From the NCBI GenBank assembly GCA_030601545.1, contig JAUVTM010000063.1, positions 1 through 9,182 of the forward strand: a stretch of 9,182 nt of DNA. The letters run 5' to 3'. The position numbers were made by a program, and so were the translations under genes. This document shows, piece after piece, positions 1 through 6,505 of this stretch; position 1 is the stretch's first letter, and every line of letters begins with the position of its first letter. This DNA comes from Syntrophobacterales bacterium (GTDB taxonomy: Bacteria; Desulfobacterota; Syntrophobacteria; BM002). Below the pieces are notes generated by a model. The model was not told the origin of the DNA. It ran no database searches and saw only the letters and a program-made list of their open reading frames with translations.

Positions 1-761
1 GGTAAAACCAGGCCGAACATGGTTACAAATGGTAAAAGCGCATTACGCAGGGCGTGTTTGTAATGCACCTGTTCCTCGGAAAGCCCTTTGGCCCTGGCGG
101 TGCGAACATAATCCTGGCCCTCCACTTCCAACATCTGATTACGCACATAACGTGATAGCACAGCTATTCCCGCTGTTGCTCCCAGAATGGAAGGGATCAC
201 CAGGTGCCAGACTCGATCCATGACCCTGGTAACAACACCGGCCCCGCTCAACCCAAATGTTTTCATGCCAATAACCGGGACATGAAACGTACTCACCACA
301 AAAATGATCAATATGTAAGCAAAGAAGAATCCCGGTATAGAGATGAGCAGATAAGCAAAGAAGGTGGTGGTTCGATCGTATACACCTCCTCGTCGTATGG
401 CCGCCTGAATGCCAACTGGAAAAGAAAGGGTCCAGGTGATCAGGGTACCGACTATGAAGAGCGGCAGACTGTTGAGAAAACGATCGTACAGCTTGGCCAG
501 CACGGAGCGACCGTCTTTCCACGACACGCTCTTACCGGTGAACAGATCACGGTAGAACAGGAGGTACTGCTGATAAAGAGGCTTATCCAGGTGAAACTGC
601 TGGCGAAACTGCTCCAATACCTCTTTGGTGAACTTTGGATTAAGAGGGTCAATCTGGCTGGGCTCTCCCGGCGCCAGGTGTATAACGGCAAATGATATCA
701 CCGAGATAAAAAAGAGGGTGATGGCCTTTTGCACGAGGCTGCGACCCAGAAATGCGAACAT
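1..761 (-). CDS. ABC transporter permease, OppB/DppB type (3' end cut by window edge)
   Basis: Inner-membrane permease subunit of a peptide-type ABC importer; it would form the channel with a second permease and ATPases encoded further left, outside the window. The frame is open from ATG at 761 to the window edge, giving 253 codons. OppB/DppB proteins are usually about 305-340 residues, so roughly 50-90 are missing. A first membrane segment (about residues 10-31) ends in HLAPGEP, a hallmark of this family. A periplasmic stretch (about 35-95) contains FHLDKPLYQQY. Further membrane segments lie at about 100-120, 134-158 and 186-203. The cytoplasmic EAA loop, which contacts the ATPase, is at about 212-245 (YVRTARAKGLSEEQV, then HALRNALLP). 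The start is 3 bp after the stop of the solute-binding protein gene, and a strong ribosome site (GGAGG at 770-774, 8 nt spacing) lies inside that upstream gene, so the two are cotranscribed and probably translationally coupled. The substrate cannot be told from the sequence. Confidence 0.93.
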   Translation of the reverse strand, partial: MFAFLGRSLVQKAITLFFISVISFAVIHLAPGEPSQIDPLNPKFTKEVLEQFRQQFHLDKPLYQQYLLFYRDLFTGKSVSWKDGRSVLAKLYDRFLNSLPLFIVGTLITWTLSFPVGIQAAIRRGGVYDRTTTFFAYLLISIPGFFFAYILIIFVVSTFHVPVIGMKTFGLSGAGVVTRVMDRVWHLVIPSILGATAGIAVLSRYVRNQMLEVEGQDYVRTARAKGLSEEQVHYKHALRNALLPFVTMFGLVL

Positions 762-764
762 CCC

Positions 765-2894
765 CTAACCCTCCACCTCAAAGATTGGCGCCTCAGGCAG
801 CTTGATCCACTTATTGAAAAAAAAGGTGTAACTTCCGGTCTTGGTGGGTCTGATCTTCTCATGCCTCACTTTTCCAGAAGGGTCACGATTCATGACCACA
901 ATTCGTTTGTCCAACAAGGCAGTCCACTTCCCCACATAGAGAAAGGTGTAAGGCTGGGCGGCGGCGATGATTTCGTGAAGTCGGTGACAGTAACCGATTT
1001 GTCTTCCCCGGTCGTACTCCTGACGAATTCTGATGATGAGATCGTCTGCTTCCGCGTTTTTGAAACCAACGAAGTTGAGCTGGTAGGGGCCAGTCTGGCT
1101 GGAGTGCCAGATCTGGTAAAGGTCGGGCTCAATACCCATGCTCCAGCCGAGGATCAAGACGTCGAAGTCCAACTTGTTTACTCTCTCCTGGATGAACACA
1201 GCCCACTCGAGCACATCGGTTCTGACGTCCACGCCAATTTTTCGCCAGGCATTCTGTACTATGGGGAGAAGTTGCTTGCGGATAGGGTTCCCCTGATTGG
1301 AGATCAAAGTGAACTGAAGCCGCTTGCCGTCCTTCTCCAACCAGCCTTCTTGGTTACGGTTCCAGCCGGCTTCTGCCAGCAATTGTAAAGCACCTTCTGG
1401 ATCGTATGGAAGTGGCTGGATTGCATGGTCATAGAAGTCGGTCTGCTTGGGAAAGGGACCGGTGATTCTTTGCCCCTGGTTGTAGAGGACGTAACGGATG
1501 ATCTTTTCCACGTCGATGGCCATGCCCAGGGCCTTGCGTACCCGCAGATCGTCAAAAGGCTGTCGGCGCAGGTTGTAGCCAATATAAGTGTAGCCAAAAC
1601 TCAGCCCGGAAAAACTCTGGTACCTGGGATCATCCTTGAGGCGGTGGACCTGGTGAGGCAGCGCACCATATCTGTCCACAGTCCCCGCATAGAATTCCAT
1701 TTCTTGAGTCAACATGTCGGGCACAATACGATACGTATAACTATGATAGTTTGGCGGACCTTCCCAGTATTTTTCAAAACGGTCCAGCACGATGTATTGA
1801 TCGGATTTCCACTCGCGGAAAACAAAGGGACCGCAGCCAATGGGCTCTCGGTTGAACTCGCTTTGCCGGATTGACATGGTTTCCGGATCCAGGCCGCGTC
1901 GCCTAGCTTCGTCCCTCAGTGCCTCAGAGTCCAGCAGGTGCTCCGGCAGAATCCCCATCATCCAGGTTCCCAGCGCCGGCGAGTAAAGACGTTTGTAGAC
2001 TATACGGACGGTTAAAGGATGCAACACTTCCACCGTCTTAACCGGTTCATAGTCTGGAAGCCGTGGTGAGACATTGGCCACATCCATGATGGCATCGTAG
2101 GTGAACTTGACATCATAACCATCAAAGACGTGGCCGTCGTGGAATTTCACCCCGGGCCGAAGTTTGAAAAGAATGACGGGATTGTGCTCCACCGCCGGCA
2201 GCAGAACCCTGGCATACTCCTTCTTCTTGGATTCAAACTCCACAGGTTCTACTCCGACAAACCGTTCAGCCTGGAAGGATGTAAAATAGGAAGGACCCAA
2301 CAGTTTTTCCAGATTGTCAAATATGTCTTGATCCACCTGCTTCAGTCTCAGCTTGATTCTCGGGGGAGCAGAGATCTGCAGTCGCACCTTGACCTTGTTG
2401 CCGTCCGGCAGGGTTTCAGTGACCTCTTGCAGGAGCTGCTGTACCGGAAAAACCTCTATTGCCTCAATGTTGCTCAGTGACCGAGACAGTGAATCTGTTC
2501 CCTCAGCGCTCCTGCGTCTGGCCTGAATAATCAATGTGGCCAACCCGTCAGCATCTACGTGTCCAAGGGTGGGAACCTCTGCCCGATCATTTACATAGAA
2601 GTAGGCCTCCTCATGAATCTCCCAGCTGGTTGCCAGACGAGAACGGAAATTCAGATTTTCGTCATAGTCAAGCAGTCCCTCGAATACCAGTCCGTTGATA
2701 TCACTGCTGGCACTGTCCGCTGAGAGCACGGGATTGAGCACCTGCGCGTCACCAATGGACGCAGTGACATATTCTTCCAGCCGCCCAGGGTTCCCCCTGG
2801 TCTGCTCCTCGTAGGTGGGCACCCAGAAGTAAGACTGCAGCAGGAAAAGTAGGACTATAATAGGAAGACCTATGAGTAATCGTTTGGTGGTCAA
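765..2894 (-). CDS. ABC transporter substrate-binding protein, family 5 (peptide/oligopeptide type), with large N-terminal insert
   Basis: Periplasmic binding component of a peptide-type ABC importer, 709 residues; family members are usually about 500-600. Residues 5-25 are a hydrophobic segment after a short basic start. No lipobox cysteine or clear signal-peptidase site follows, so the protein is probably membrane-anchored. Family 5 features: SRLATSWE at 85-92, FKLRPGVKFHDG at 243-254 with DVKFTYDAI at 261-269, PIGCGPFVF at 351-359, YIGYNLRRQPFDDLRVRKAL at 437-456, and a C-terminal lobe with YDPEGALQLLAEAGW at 497-511. In typical members the SWE and KLRPGVKFHDG blocks are about 10-15 residues apart; here about 145 residues separate them (see findings). 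The start is TTG at 2894: an in-frame TGA lies 18 nt upstream, and GAGAGGT at 2901-2907 is well spaced for it. The permease gene follows after 3 bp. Peptides are the usual substrate, but nickel, sugars and other ligands occur in this family. Confidence 0.92.
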   Translation of the reverse strand: MTTKRLLIGLPIIVLLFLLQSYFWVPTYEEQTRGNPGRLEEYVTASIGDAQVLNPVLSADSASSDINGLVFEGLLDYDENLNFRSRLATSWEIHEEAYFYVNDRAEVPTLGHVDADGLATLIIQARRRSAEGTDSLSRSLSNIEAIEVFPVQQLLQEVTETLPDGNKVKVRLQISAPPRIKLRLKQVDQDIFDNLEKLLGPSYFTSFQAERFVGVEPVEFESKKKEYARVLLPAVEHNPVILFKLRPGVKFHDGHVFDGYDVKFTYDAIMDVANVSPRLPDYEPVKTVEVLHPLTVRIVYKRLYSPALGTWMMGILPEHLLDSEALRDEARRRGLDPETMSIRQSEFNREPIGCGPFVFREWKSDQYIVLDRFEKYWEGPPNYHSYTYRIVPDMLTQEMEFYAGTVDRYGALPHQVHRLKDDPRYQSFSGLSFGYTYIGYNLRRQPFDDLRVRKALGMAIDVEKIIRYVLYNQGQRITGPFPKQTDFYDHAIQPLPYDPEGALQLLAEAGWNRNQEGWLEKDGKRLQFTLISNQGNPIRKQLLPIVQNAWRKIGVDVRTDVLEWAVFIQERVNKLDFDVLILGWSMGIEPDLYQIWHSSQTGPYQLNFVGFKNAEADDLIIRIRQEYDRGRQIGYCHRLHEIIAAAQPYTFLYVGKWTALLDKRIVVMNRDPSGKVRHEKIRPTKTGSYTFFFNKWIKLPEAPIFEVEG
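770..779 (-). promoter_or_regulatory. Ribosome binding site of the permease gene
   Basis: GAGGTGGAGG on the minus strand, formed by the last codons of the solute-binding protein gene. The GGAGG core is 8 nt from the permease ATG at 761. Its position inside the upstream coding sequence, with a 3 bp gap between genes, supports translational coupling. Confidence 0.75.
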
Positions 2895-2900
2895 AGACTT

Positions 2901-2907
2901 ACCTCTC
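2901..2907 (-). promoter_or_regulatory. Ribosome binding site deciding the TTG start of the solute-binding protein
   Basis: GAGAGGT on the minus strand; its AGAGG core is 7 nt upstream of TTG at 2894. Because an in-frame TGA lies 18 nt upstream of that TTG, no longer in-frame start is possible. A nearby ATG at 2913 is in another frame and stops after four codons. Confidence 0.65.
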
Positions 2908-2970
2908 GTTCATGGGAACTTAACGAGGTTTCAGTGTTGCGGACTGCCCGTTGTCAGAGACAAGTTGTGT

Positions 2971-3000
2971 ATTCTAATCATTTTTTCAAGGAATAGTCCA
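2971..3000 (-). promoter_or_regulatory. Possible sigma-70-type promoter for the solute-binding protein/permease operon
   Basis: On the minus strand TGGACT (3000-2995), an 18-base spacer and TAGAAT (2976-2971) match the -35 and -10 consensus at 4/6 and 5/6 positions. The site lies just after the 3008-3032 hairpin and about 75 nt upstream of the TTG start, where an operon promoter would be expected. Matches of this quality occur by chance, so this is only a candidate. Confidence 0.3.
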
Positions 3001-3007
3001 GACCCGC

Positions 3008-3032
3008 CGCTTTTCGCTCCAGGCGAAAAGCG
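3008..3032 (-). terminator. Perfect 10-bp hairpin, possible transcription end after the YqaA-like gene
   Basis: CGCTTTTCGC (3008-3017) is exactly complementary to GCGAAAAGCG (3023-3032) around a 5-base loop. It lies about 90 nt beyond the stop of the YqaA-like gene and directly before the candidate promoter of the next operon. No run of T follows in the direction of transcription, so it is not a textbook intrinsic terminator; it may act with Rho, protect the transcript end, or serve another role. Confidence 0.45.
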
Positions 3033-3121
3033 CAGCAAGCAGCTGGCAAGAGGCAGCTGGTAGTTTCTGGAATGGACGAATCGTCCTTTACTGCCGGCTG
3101 CACGCTGCCTGCTGTCAGCTG
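3032..3121. repeat. Inverted pair of 7-base tandem arrays around a central palindrome (CAGC family)
   Basis: On the plus strand the left arm (3032-3066) is five consecutive 7-base units beginning GCA or GTA, e.g. GCAGCAA, GCAGCTG, GCAAGAG. The right arm (3087-3121) is five units ending CTG, e.g. CCGGCTG, CACGCTG, CCTGCTG. Each arm is the approximate reverse complement of the other. Between them is a palindrome, GGACGA-A-TCGTCC (3074-3086). The array starts 2 bp after the YqaA-like stop codon and adjoins the 3008-3032 hairpin, so it would be transcribed as the 3' untranslated region of that gene. Period and arms are read directly; any function is unknown. Confidence 0.8.
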
Positions 3122-3123
3122 AA

Positions 3124-3729
3124 CTACGGATTCCGCATCGCCCGCTTTGAGCTGACTTTAAGAAACCAGAACCCCAGAAGCAGCAGCACTATGAAGAGAA
3201 TGCTGATAAAGTTGAAGTATCGGGAGATGAACTGATTTATGGTCGGACCAAAGAAATAAAATAGCCCAGCCACCAGGAAGAATCTGGCACTGCGGCTCAG
3301 GATAGAAGCGATTACGAAACGGAGAAAATCAAGAAGAAAGGCACCGGCACTGATGGTGAATACCTTGTAGGGAATGGGGGTGAATCCCGCCACTGCCACC
3401 GCCCACACATCCCAACGCTTATAATGGCGTTCCACCAACTGAATACGCTCGGCCCGCACCCAGCGCTCCAGAAGGGGCCGGCCACCGATGCGCCCAATCC
3501 CATAGCCGAGCATGCCCCCCAGGGTCGATCCCAGGCTGCAGATCAGCGCGTACCAAAAGGACATGGGTGAATTCGCCATACACAGACCTATGAGAAGAAT
3601 ATCCGGAGGAATGGGGAAAAAAGAAGATTCGCAGAAGGCAAGCACAAAAAGAGCCAGCCCTCCATACGGGGTATTGGCCCAGTGCATTACCCAGACGCTC
3701 AAATCTTTTACCCAGTCAAAGATTTCCAT
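3124..3729 (-). CDS. YqaA-like membrane protein, DedA/SNARE-associated (VTT domain) superfamily
   Basis: Inner-membrane protein of 201 residues in the DedA/VTT superfamily, closest in style to YqaA. Some relatives in the superfamily move undecaprenyl phosphate or other lipids across the membrane; the role of YqaA itself is not established. Visible features: a re-entrant-type segment with FCESSFFPIPPDILLIGL at 32-49, a glycine-rich segment GSTLGGMLGYGIGRIGGRPLL at 67-87, the second conserved block AGFTPIPYKVFTISAGAF at 114-131, an arginine (R149) in RSARFFLVAG, and a strongly hydrophobic C-terminal segment at 172-191. I chose ATG at 3729. The longer reading from TTG at 3768 adds 13 residues that only translate the upstream 7-base repeat, and the conserved part begins after this ATG. 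The ribosome site is weak (GGG, 5 nt spacing). It lies 150 bp after cheR and may be read through from it; no separate promoter was recognised. Confidence 0.85.
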   Translation of the reverse strand: MEIFDWVKDLSVWVMHWANTPYGGLALFVLAFCESSFFPIPPDILLIGLCMANSPMSFWYALICSLGSTLGGMLGYGIGRIGGRPLLERWVRAERIQLVERHYKRWDVWAVAVAGFTPIPYKVFTISAGAFLLDFLRFVIASILSRSARFFLVAGLFYFFGPTINQFISRYFNFISILFIVLLLLGFWFLKVSSKRAMRNP

Positions 3730-3738
3730 GATAACCCA

Positions 3739-3831
3739 AAGGTCTAAGGCACAGGGCTTAAGGCACAAGGAGAAGGATTGAATAGACTATCAGTTTTTGC
3801 CTTAGCCCTTGTGCCTTACGCCTTGCGCCCC
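3739..3831. repeat. Inverted pair of 7-base tandem arrays (AAGG family) between cheR and the YqaA-like gene
   Basis: On the plus strand the left arm (3739-3780) is six consecutive 7-base units of the form A-A/G-GGnnn, e.g. AAGGTCT, AAGGCAC, AGGGCTT. The right arm (3797-3831) is five units of complementary type, e.g. TTGCCTT, AGCCCTT, GTGCCTT. A perfect 12-base inverted repeat is embedded: TAAGGCACAAGG (3759-3770) with CCTTGTGCCTTA (3807-3818), loop 36 nt. The structure ends 9 bases upstream of the YqaA-like ATG, so it lies in that gene's 5' untranslated region. Function unknown. Confidence 0.8.
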
Positions 3832-3849
3832 AATGTTTTCAGTTCTTCT

Positions 3850-3884
3850 CCTTGCCGCTCAACGCTTACCGCTTACCGTTTACT
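3850..3884. repeat. Third 7-base tandem array (GCTTACC family) overlapping the cheR stop codon
   Basis: Five consecutive 7-base units on the plus strand: CCTTGCC, GCTCAAC, GCTTACC (twice, exact) and GTTTACT. On the coding strand this reads as repeated GGTAAGC. The last unit covers the cheR TAA stop (3882-3880), so the array is partly coding. It is in the same orientation as the right AAGG-family arm but with a different unit, and has no inverted partner nearby. Confidence 0.75.
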
Positions 3885-5343
3885 CACTTTTATCAAGCTC
3901 CTTGATCCTGCTTAAACACGTATCAATGAGAAGAGTCGGAGAAAAGCCGCCAGCGAGCCGGTCATCAAAGGAATCAGGAACTTCTCTTAACAGTCTCACT
4001 ACATTGGCATATTCAAGTTTTGCCTCGTCAAGCTGCCCCACCTGGCTGTAGAGATCTCCCAGGTTGAAACGCGCCAAGGCATGCTCGGGCTTTAGGTACA
4101 AGACTCTTTTAAACTCTTCGATGGCTTTGCGCTCCTTTTCCCAGGTCCGATAAGCCACCCCCAGCAAATAATAGCCGGCAACAGAGAGCGGCTTTCGGCG
4201 GACTATCCTTTGGCATAACTGCACTGCCTTTGCCAGATCACCTTGGTTGAGGACGATCTCCGCCTGCAACAGAAGAACACTTTCGGAAGCCGTTGACTTC
4301 TTCAGATAGGGCGCCAGGAGATCACCGGCTTGCTCAGGTTTGCCCATTTCCAGTAGCTCTTTAGCCCTGGTACAGATCTGTTGGATCTCATCTGCCTTTC
4401 GATCAGGAAGAGCCTCCAACCGCCGGCTGCGACCACTGGCAGGGGTGCGTTGTCTGCTCCGGTTGCGCCTGGTCCGCCGAGTCTTCCTTTTGGGCCTTTT
4501 TTCACGGGGTTCTCTCTTGTAGACAAAGGTCCCTCCCACCTGAACGGTGGTGAATTCATCTGAAAGATAGCGCAAACTTTCAGAATAGCCGGAAAAAAGG
4601 TACCCACCTTGTCGCAAGCTCTGGTAGAAATTATGGATGACTTTCCTGGTGGATTCATGCTGGAAATATATGGTTACATTGCGGCAGAAAATGATGTCCC
4701 AGCCCGACATTTCCAAAAGGGGATAAGGCTCGGTCACCAGGTTGAAGTAGCTAAATTCAACCATCTGTTTTATTGACTCGTCCAGGAAATACTTCCCCCT
4801 TTGCCGGCTGAAAAAGCGGCTTAAATACTCCTTTGGCACATCGCGGACGGAACGAGCCCCATATACTCCCCGACGAGCCGCCTCGAGGGCAGCATTGCTC
4901 ACATCGGTGGCCAGAATTCGGACCGGCGGGTACTCCACGCCCATCATTCCCGCGGCCACAATCAAGGCAATGGTGTAAGGCTCTTCACCGGTGGAACAGC
5001 CGGCACTCCAGATTCGCAGTGATGCTCCTGGTTCAGATGCATTTTTGAGAATCTCGGGGATTACGAAGTGCTCAAGAGCTCTGAACTGGGCCTGGTCACG
5101 GAAAAAGTAGGTTTCTGGGATGATTATCAGATTGAGTAGATGATCAAACTCCTTGGTACCCGCAGGGGAAGAAAGAAGTTGGAAATAGTCTGCAAAAGTG
5201 CTGAGACCACAATCTTCCATCCTCTGGAGTAGATTAATTCTCAGGAGGTCCTGTTTACCAGGCTCGAAGTAAATCCCAGCCCGTTCTGCAACGAGATCCC
5301 GAAAACTTTTGAATTCTTTATCACTGAGTTCTAATTCCACCAC
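3880..5343 (-). CDS. cheR: CheR-type chemoreceptor methyltransferase with basic linker and C-terminal TPR domain
   Basis: S-adenosylmethionine-dependent methyltransferase that adds methyl groups to glutamates of chemoreceptors, the counterpart of CheB. 487 residues; the catalytic part matches a normal CheR of about 275, followed by extra domains. Residues 1-70 are the all-helical N-terminal domain. PETYFFRD at 76-83 corresponds to the conserved N-x-T-x-FFR block. SAGCSTGEEPYTIA at 113-126 is the S-adenosylmethionine loop, ILATDVS at 143-149 carries the acidic ribose-binding residue D147, and DIIFCRNVTIYF at 216-227 and FSGYSESL at 250-257 are further CheR signatures. Residues 276-308 form a very basic linker. 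Residues about 318-450 hold TPR-like helices (e.g. YYLLGVAYRTWEKERKAIEEFKRVLYLKPE at 391-420, given here only as a location), as in WspC and FrzF. The start is GTG at 5343 (a second GTG follows at once); the ribosome site is poor and the gene starts 10 bp after the cheB stop, so coupling is likely. The stop codon lies in a 7-base repeat. Confidence 0.93.
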   Translation of the reverse strand: MVELELSDKEFKSFRDLVAERAGIYFEPGKQDLLRINLLQRMEDCGLSTFADYFQLLSSPAGTKEFDHLLNLIIIPETYFFRDQAQFRALEHFVIPEILKNASEPGASLRIWSAGCSTGEEPYTIALIVAAGMMGVEYPPVRILATDVSNAALEAARRGVYGARSVRDVPKEYLSRFFSRQRGKYFLDESIKQMVEFSYFNLVTEPYPLLEMSGWDIIFCRNVTIYFQHESTRKVIHNFYQSLRQGGYLFSGYSESLRYLSDEFTTVQVGGTFVYKREPREKRPKRKTRRTRRNRSRQRTPASGRSRRLEALPDRKADEIQQICTRAKELLEMGKPEQAGDLLAPYLKKSTASESVLLLQAEIVLNQGDLAKAVQLCQRIVRRKPLSVAGYYLLGVAYRTWEKERKAIEEFKRVLYLKPEHALARFNLGDLYSQVGQLDEAKLEYANVVRLLREVPDSFDDRLAGGFSPTLLIDTCLSRIKELDKSE

Positions 5344-5353
5344 TCTTTTCGCT

Positions 5354-6466
5354 TCAATGGTTACGGGAGGAATGCTGTTCAGAAATCCACTTTATGATTT
5401 GAGAACCTATCTCTTCCAGAGGCAGAATCATCTCGGCCGCATCAAGTTCAATGGCTGCCCGGGGCATGCCAAAAATGATGCTGGACTGCTCATCTTGAGC
5501 GATGGTATGTCCACCACCCACCCGGAGACTCTTCAACCCTTCGGCCCCATCTGAACCCATCCCGGTAAGAATGACTCCAGTCCCCCGGCTCCTATAATGG
5601 TTCGCCACTGAATCAAAAAGTAGTTCTGCCGATGGTCGGTGGCCGTTAATCGGCAAGGACCTGCTCAACCGCACAGTACCCATGTCGGTAACCATCATGT
5701 GGTGGTCCCCAGGGGCTATCAGCACTACACCGGGCTCCAGCAGGTCTCCTTCTTGGGCTTTTTTCACCTTCAGTCCCACTTCGTCATCTAGCCAGCGGAC
5801 TAGGCCATCCAGGAAGCCAAGGCTCATATGCTGGACGACAACGAAAGCACCATTTACCTCTCTGGGCATTCGTTTGAACAGCCGCATGAGAGCGGTGGGG
5901 CCTCCGGTGGAAGCCGCAATTGCAACCACAAGAGGGGGCTTAACTGGTCCAATTTGAGTTGGCGCCACCGTCACCAACGCTTCAGGTTCAGCCATAGTGC
6001 TACCCACAGCTTGCCTCACCCGAGTGGAGGCCAGGGCTCGCATTTTGCGAAGGAAGCTATTCCTTATCTCCGGTCGGGTACGCCAGAGGTACAGCTCTTG
6101 CTTGTCAAGGACATCCAGCGCCCCAGAGCTAAAAGCCCGAAAAAGCTTCTCCTCCTCGTTGCCCATGGATGCGGTGATCATGACTATGGGTACCGGCAAC
6201 TCGGCCAGAATCCTCTCCACCGCCTCAAAGCCGTCGATCCCGGGGAGTCGGATATCCATGGTAACCAGGTCGGGTCGCAGTTGTAAGGCCACAGCCACTG
6301 CCTCCACACCATCCGCGACCCTCCCCACCACCTGAAACCGGGGATCCGTGGCCAGAATTTCTTCAAGCAGATCACGGGCGCTCTTTACATCATCGACGAT
6401 AAGCACCCTGATTGGATCACCGGCCTCAAGGGAGTCTGCCTTCTCAATTTCGTTATCTGATGTCAT
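5354..6466 (-). CDS. cheB: CheB chemoreceptor glutamate methylesterase/deamidase with N-terminal receiver
   Basis: Response regulator that, when phosphorylated by CheA, removes methyl groups from receptors (and deamidates glutamines in many species) to reset signalling. 370 residues from ATG at 6466, normal for CheB. The receiver (about 18-135) has the acidic pair D25/D26, phosphoacceptor D71 in LVTMDIRLPG, T98 and K122. After a linker, the CheB esterase domain (about 175-365) has catalytic S186 in AASTGG, H213 in VVQHM and D306 in LTGMGSDGAEG, plus LPINGHRPSAELLFDSV at 271-287. All residues needed for activity are present. A TTG start at 6487 would add seven residues; an in-frame TGA lies just before it. 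Neither start has a convincing ribosome site and I prefer the ATG. It lies between the hybrid cheA (127 bp upstream, repeat-filled gap) and cheR (10 bp downstream). Confidence 0.94.
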   Translation of the reverse strand: MTSDNEIEKADSLEAGDPIRVLIVDDVKSARDLLEEILATDPRFQVVGRVADGVEAVAVALQLRPDLVTMDIRLPGIDGFEAVERILAELPVPIVMITASMGNEEEKLFRAFSSGALDVLDKQELYLWRTRPEIRNSFLRKMRALASTRVRQAVGSTMAEPEALVTVAPTQIGPVKPPLVVAIAASTGGPTALMRLFKRMPREVNGAFVVVQHMSLGFLDGLVRWLDDEVGLKVKKAQEGDLLEPGVVLIAPGDHHMMVTDMGTVRLSRSLPINGHRPSAELLFDSVANHYRSRGTGVILTGMGSDGAEGLKSLRVGGGHTIAQDEQSSIIFGMPRAAIELDAAEMILPLEEIGSQIIKWISEQHSSRNH

Positions 6467-6505
6467 CAGTCTTTGGCTCAGAATCAATCTTGATCAGGTT
6501 CGCAA

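Noticed and set aside
139..522. A 127-codon minus-strand frame within the permease region
   Set aside because: A different minus-strand frame, open from 761 to the window edge, encodes a clear OppB/DppB-type permease; this one is a Ser/Cys/His-rich shadow.
729..1388. A 219-codon plus-strand open frame opposite the solute-binding protein gene
   Set aside because: It is antisense to a gene with clear family 5 motifs, resembles no protein family I know and has no ribosome site that stands out; it is a shadow frame.
3032..3884. CRISPR-like array
   Set aside because: Units are 7 bases with no spacers, vary in sequence and form opposing arms, and no cas gene is present.
3809..4051. An 80-codon plus-strand open frame starting in the AAGG-family repeat
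   Set aside because: Its beginning is a translation of the heptad arm and the rest is antisense to the CheR TPR region.
4302..4658. A 118-codon minus-strand frame within cheR
   Set aside because: It lies in another frame of the basic linker/TPR coding sequence and has no recognisable content.
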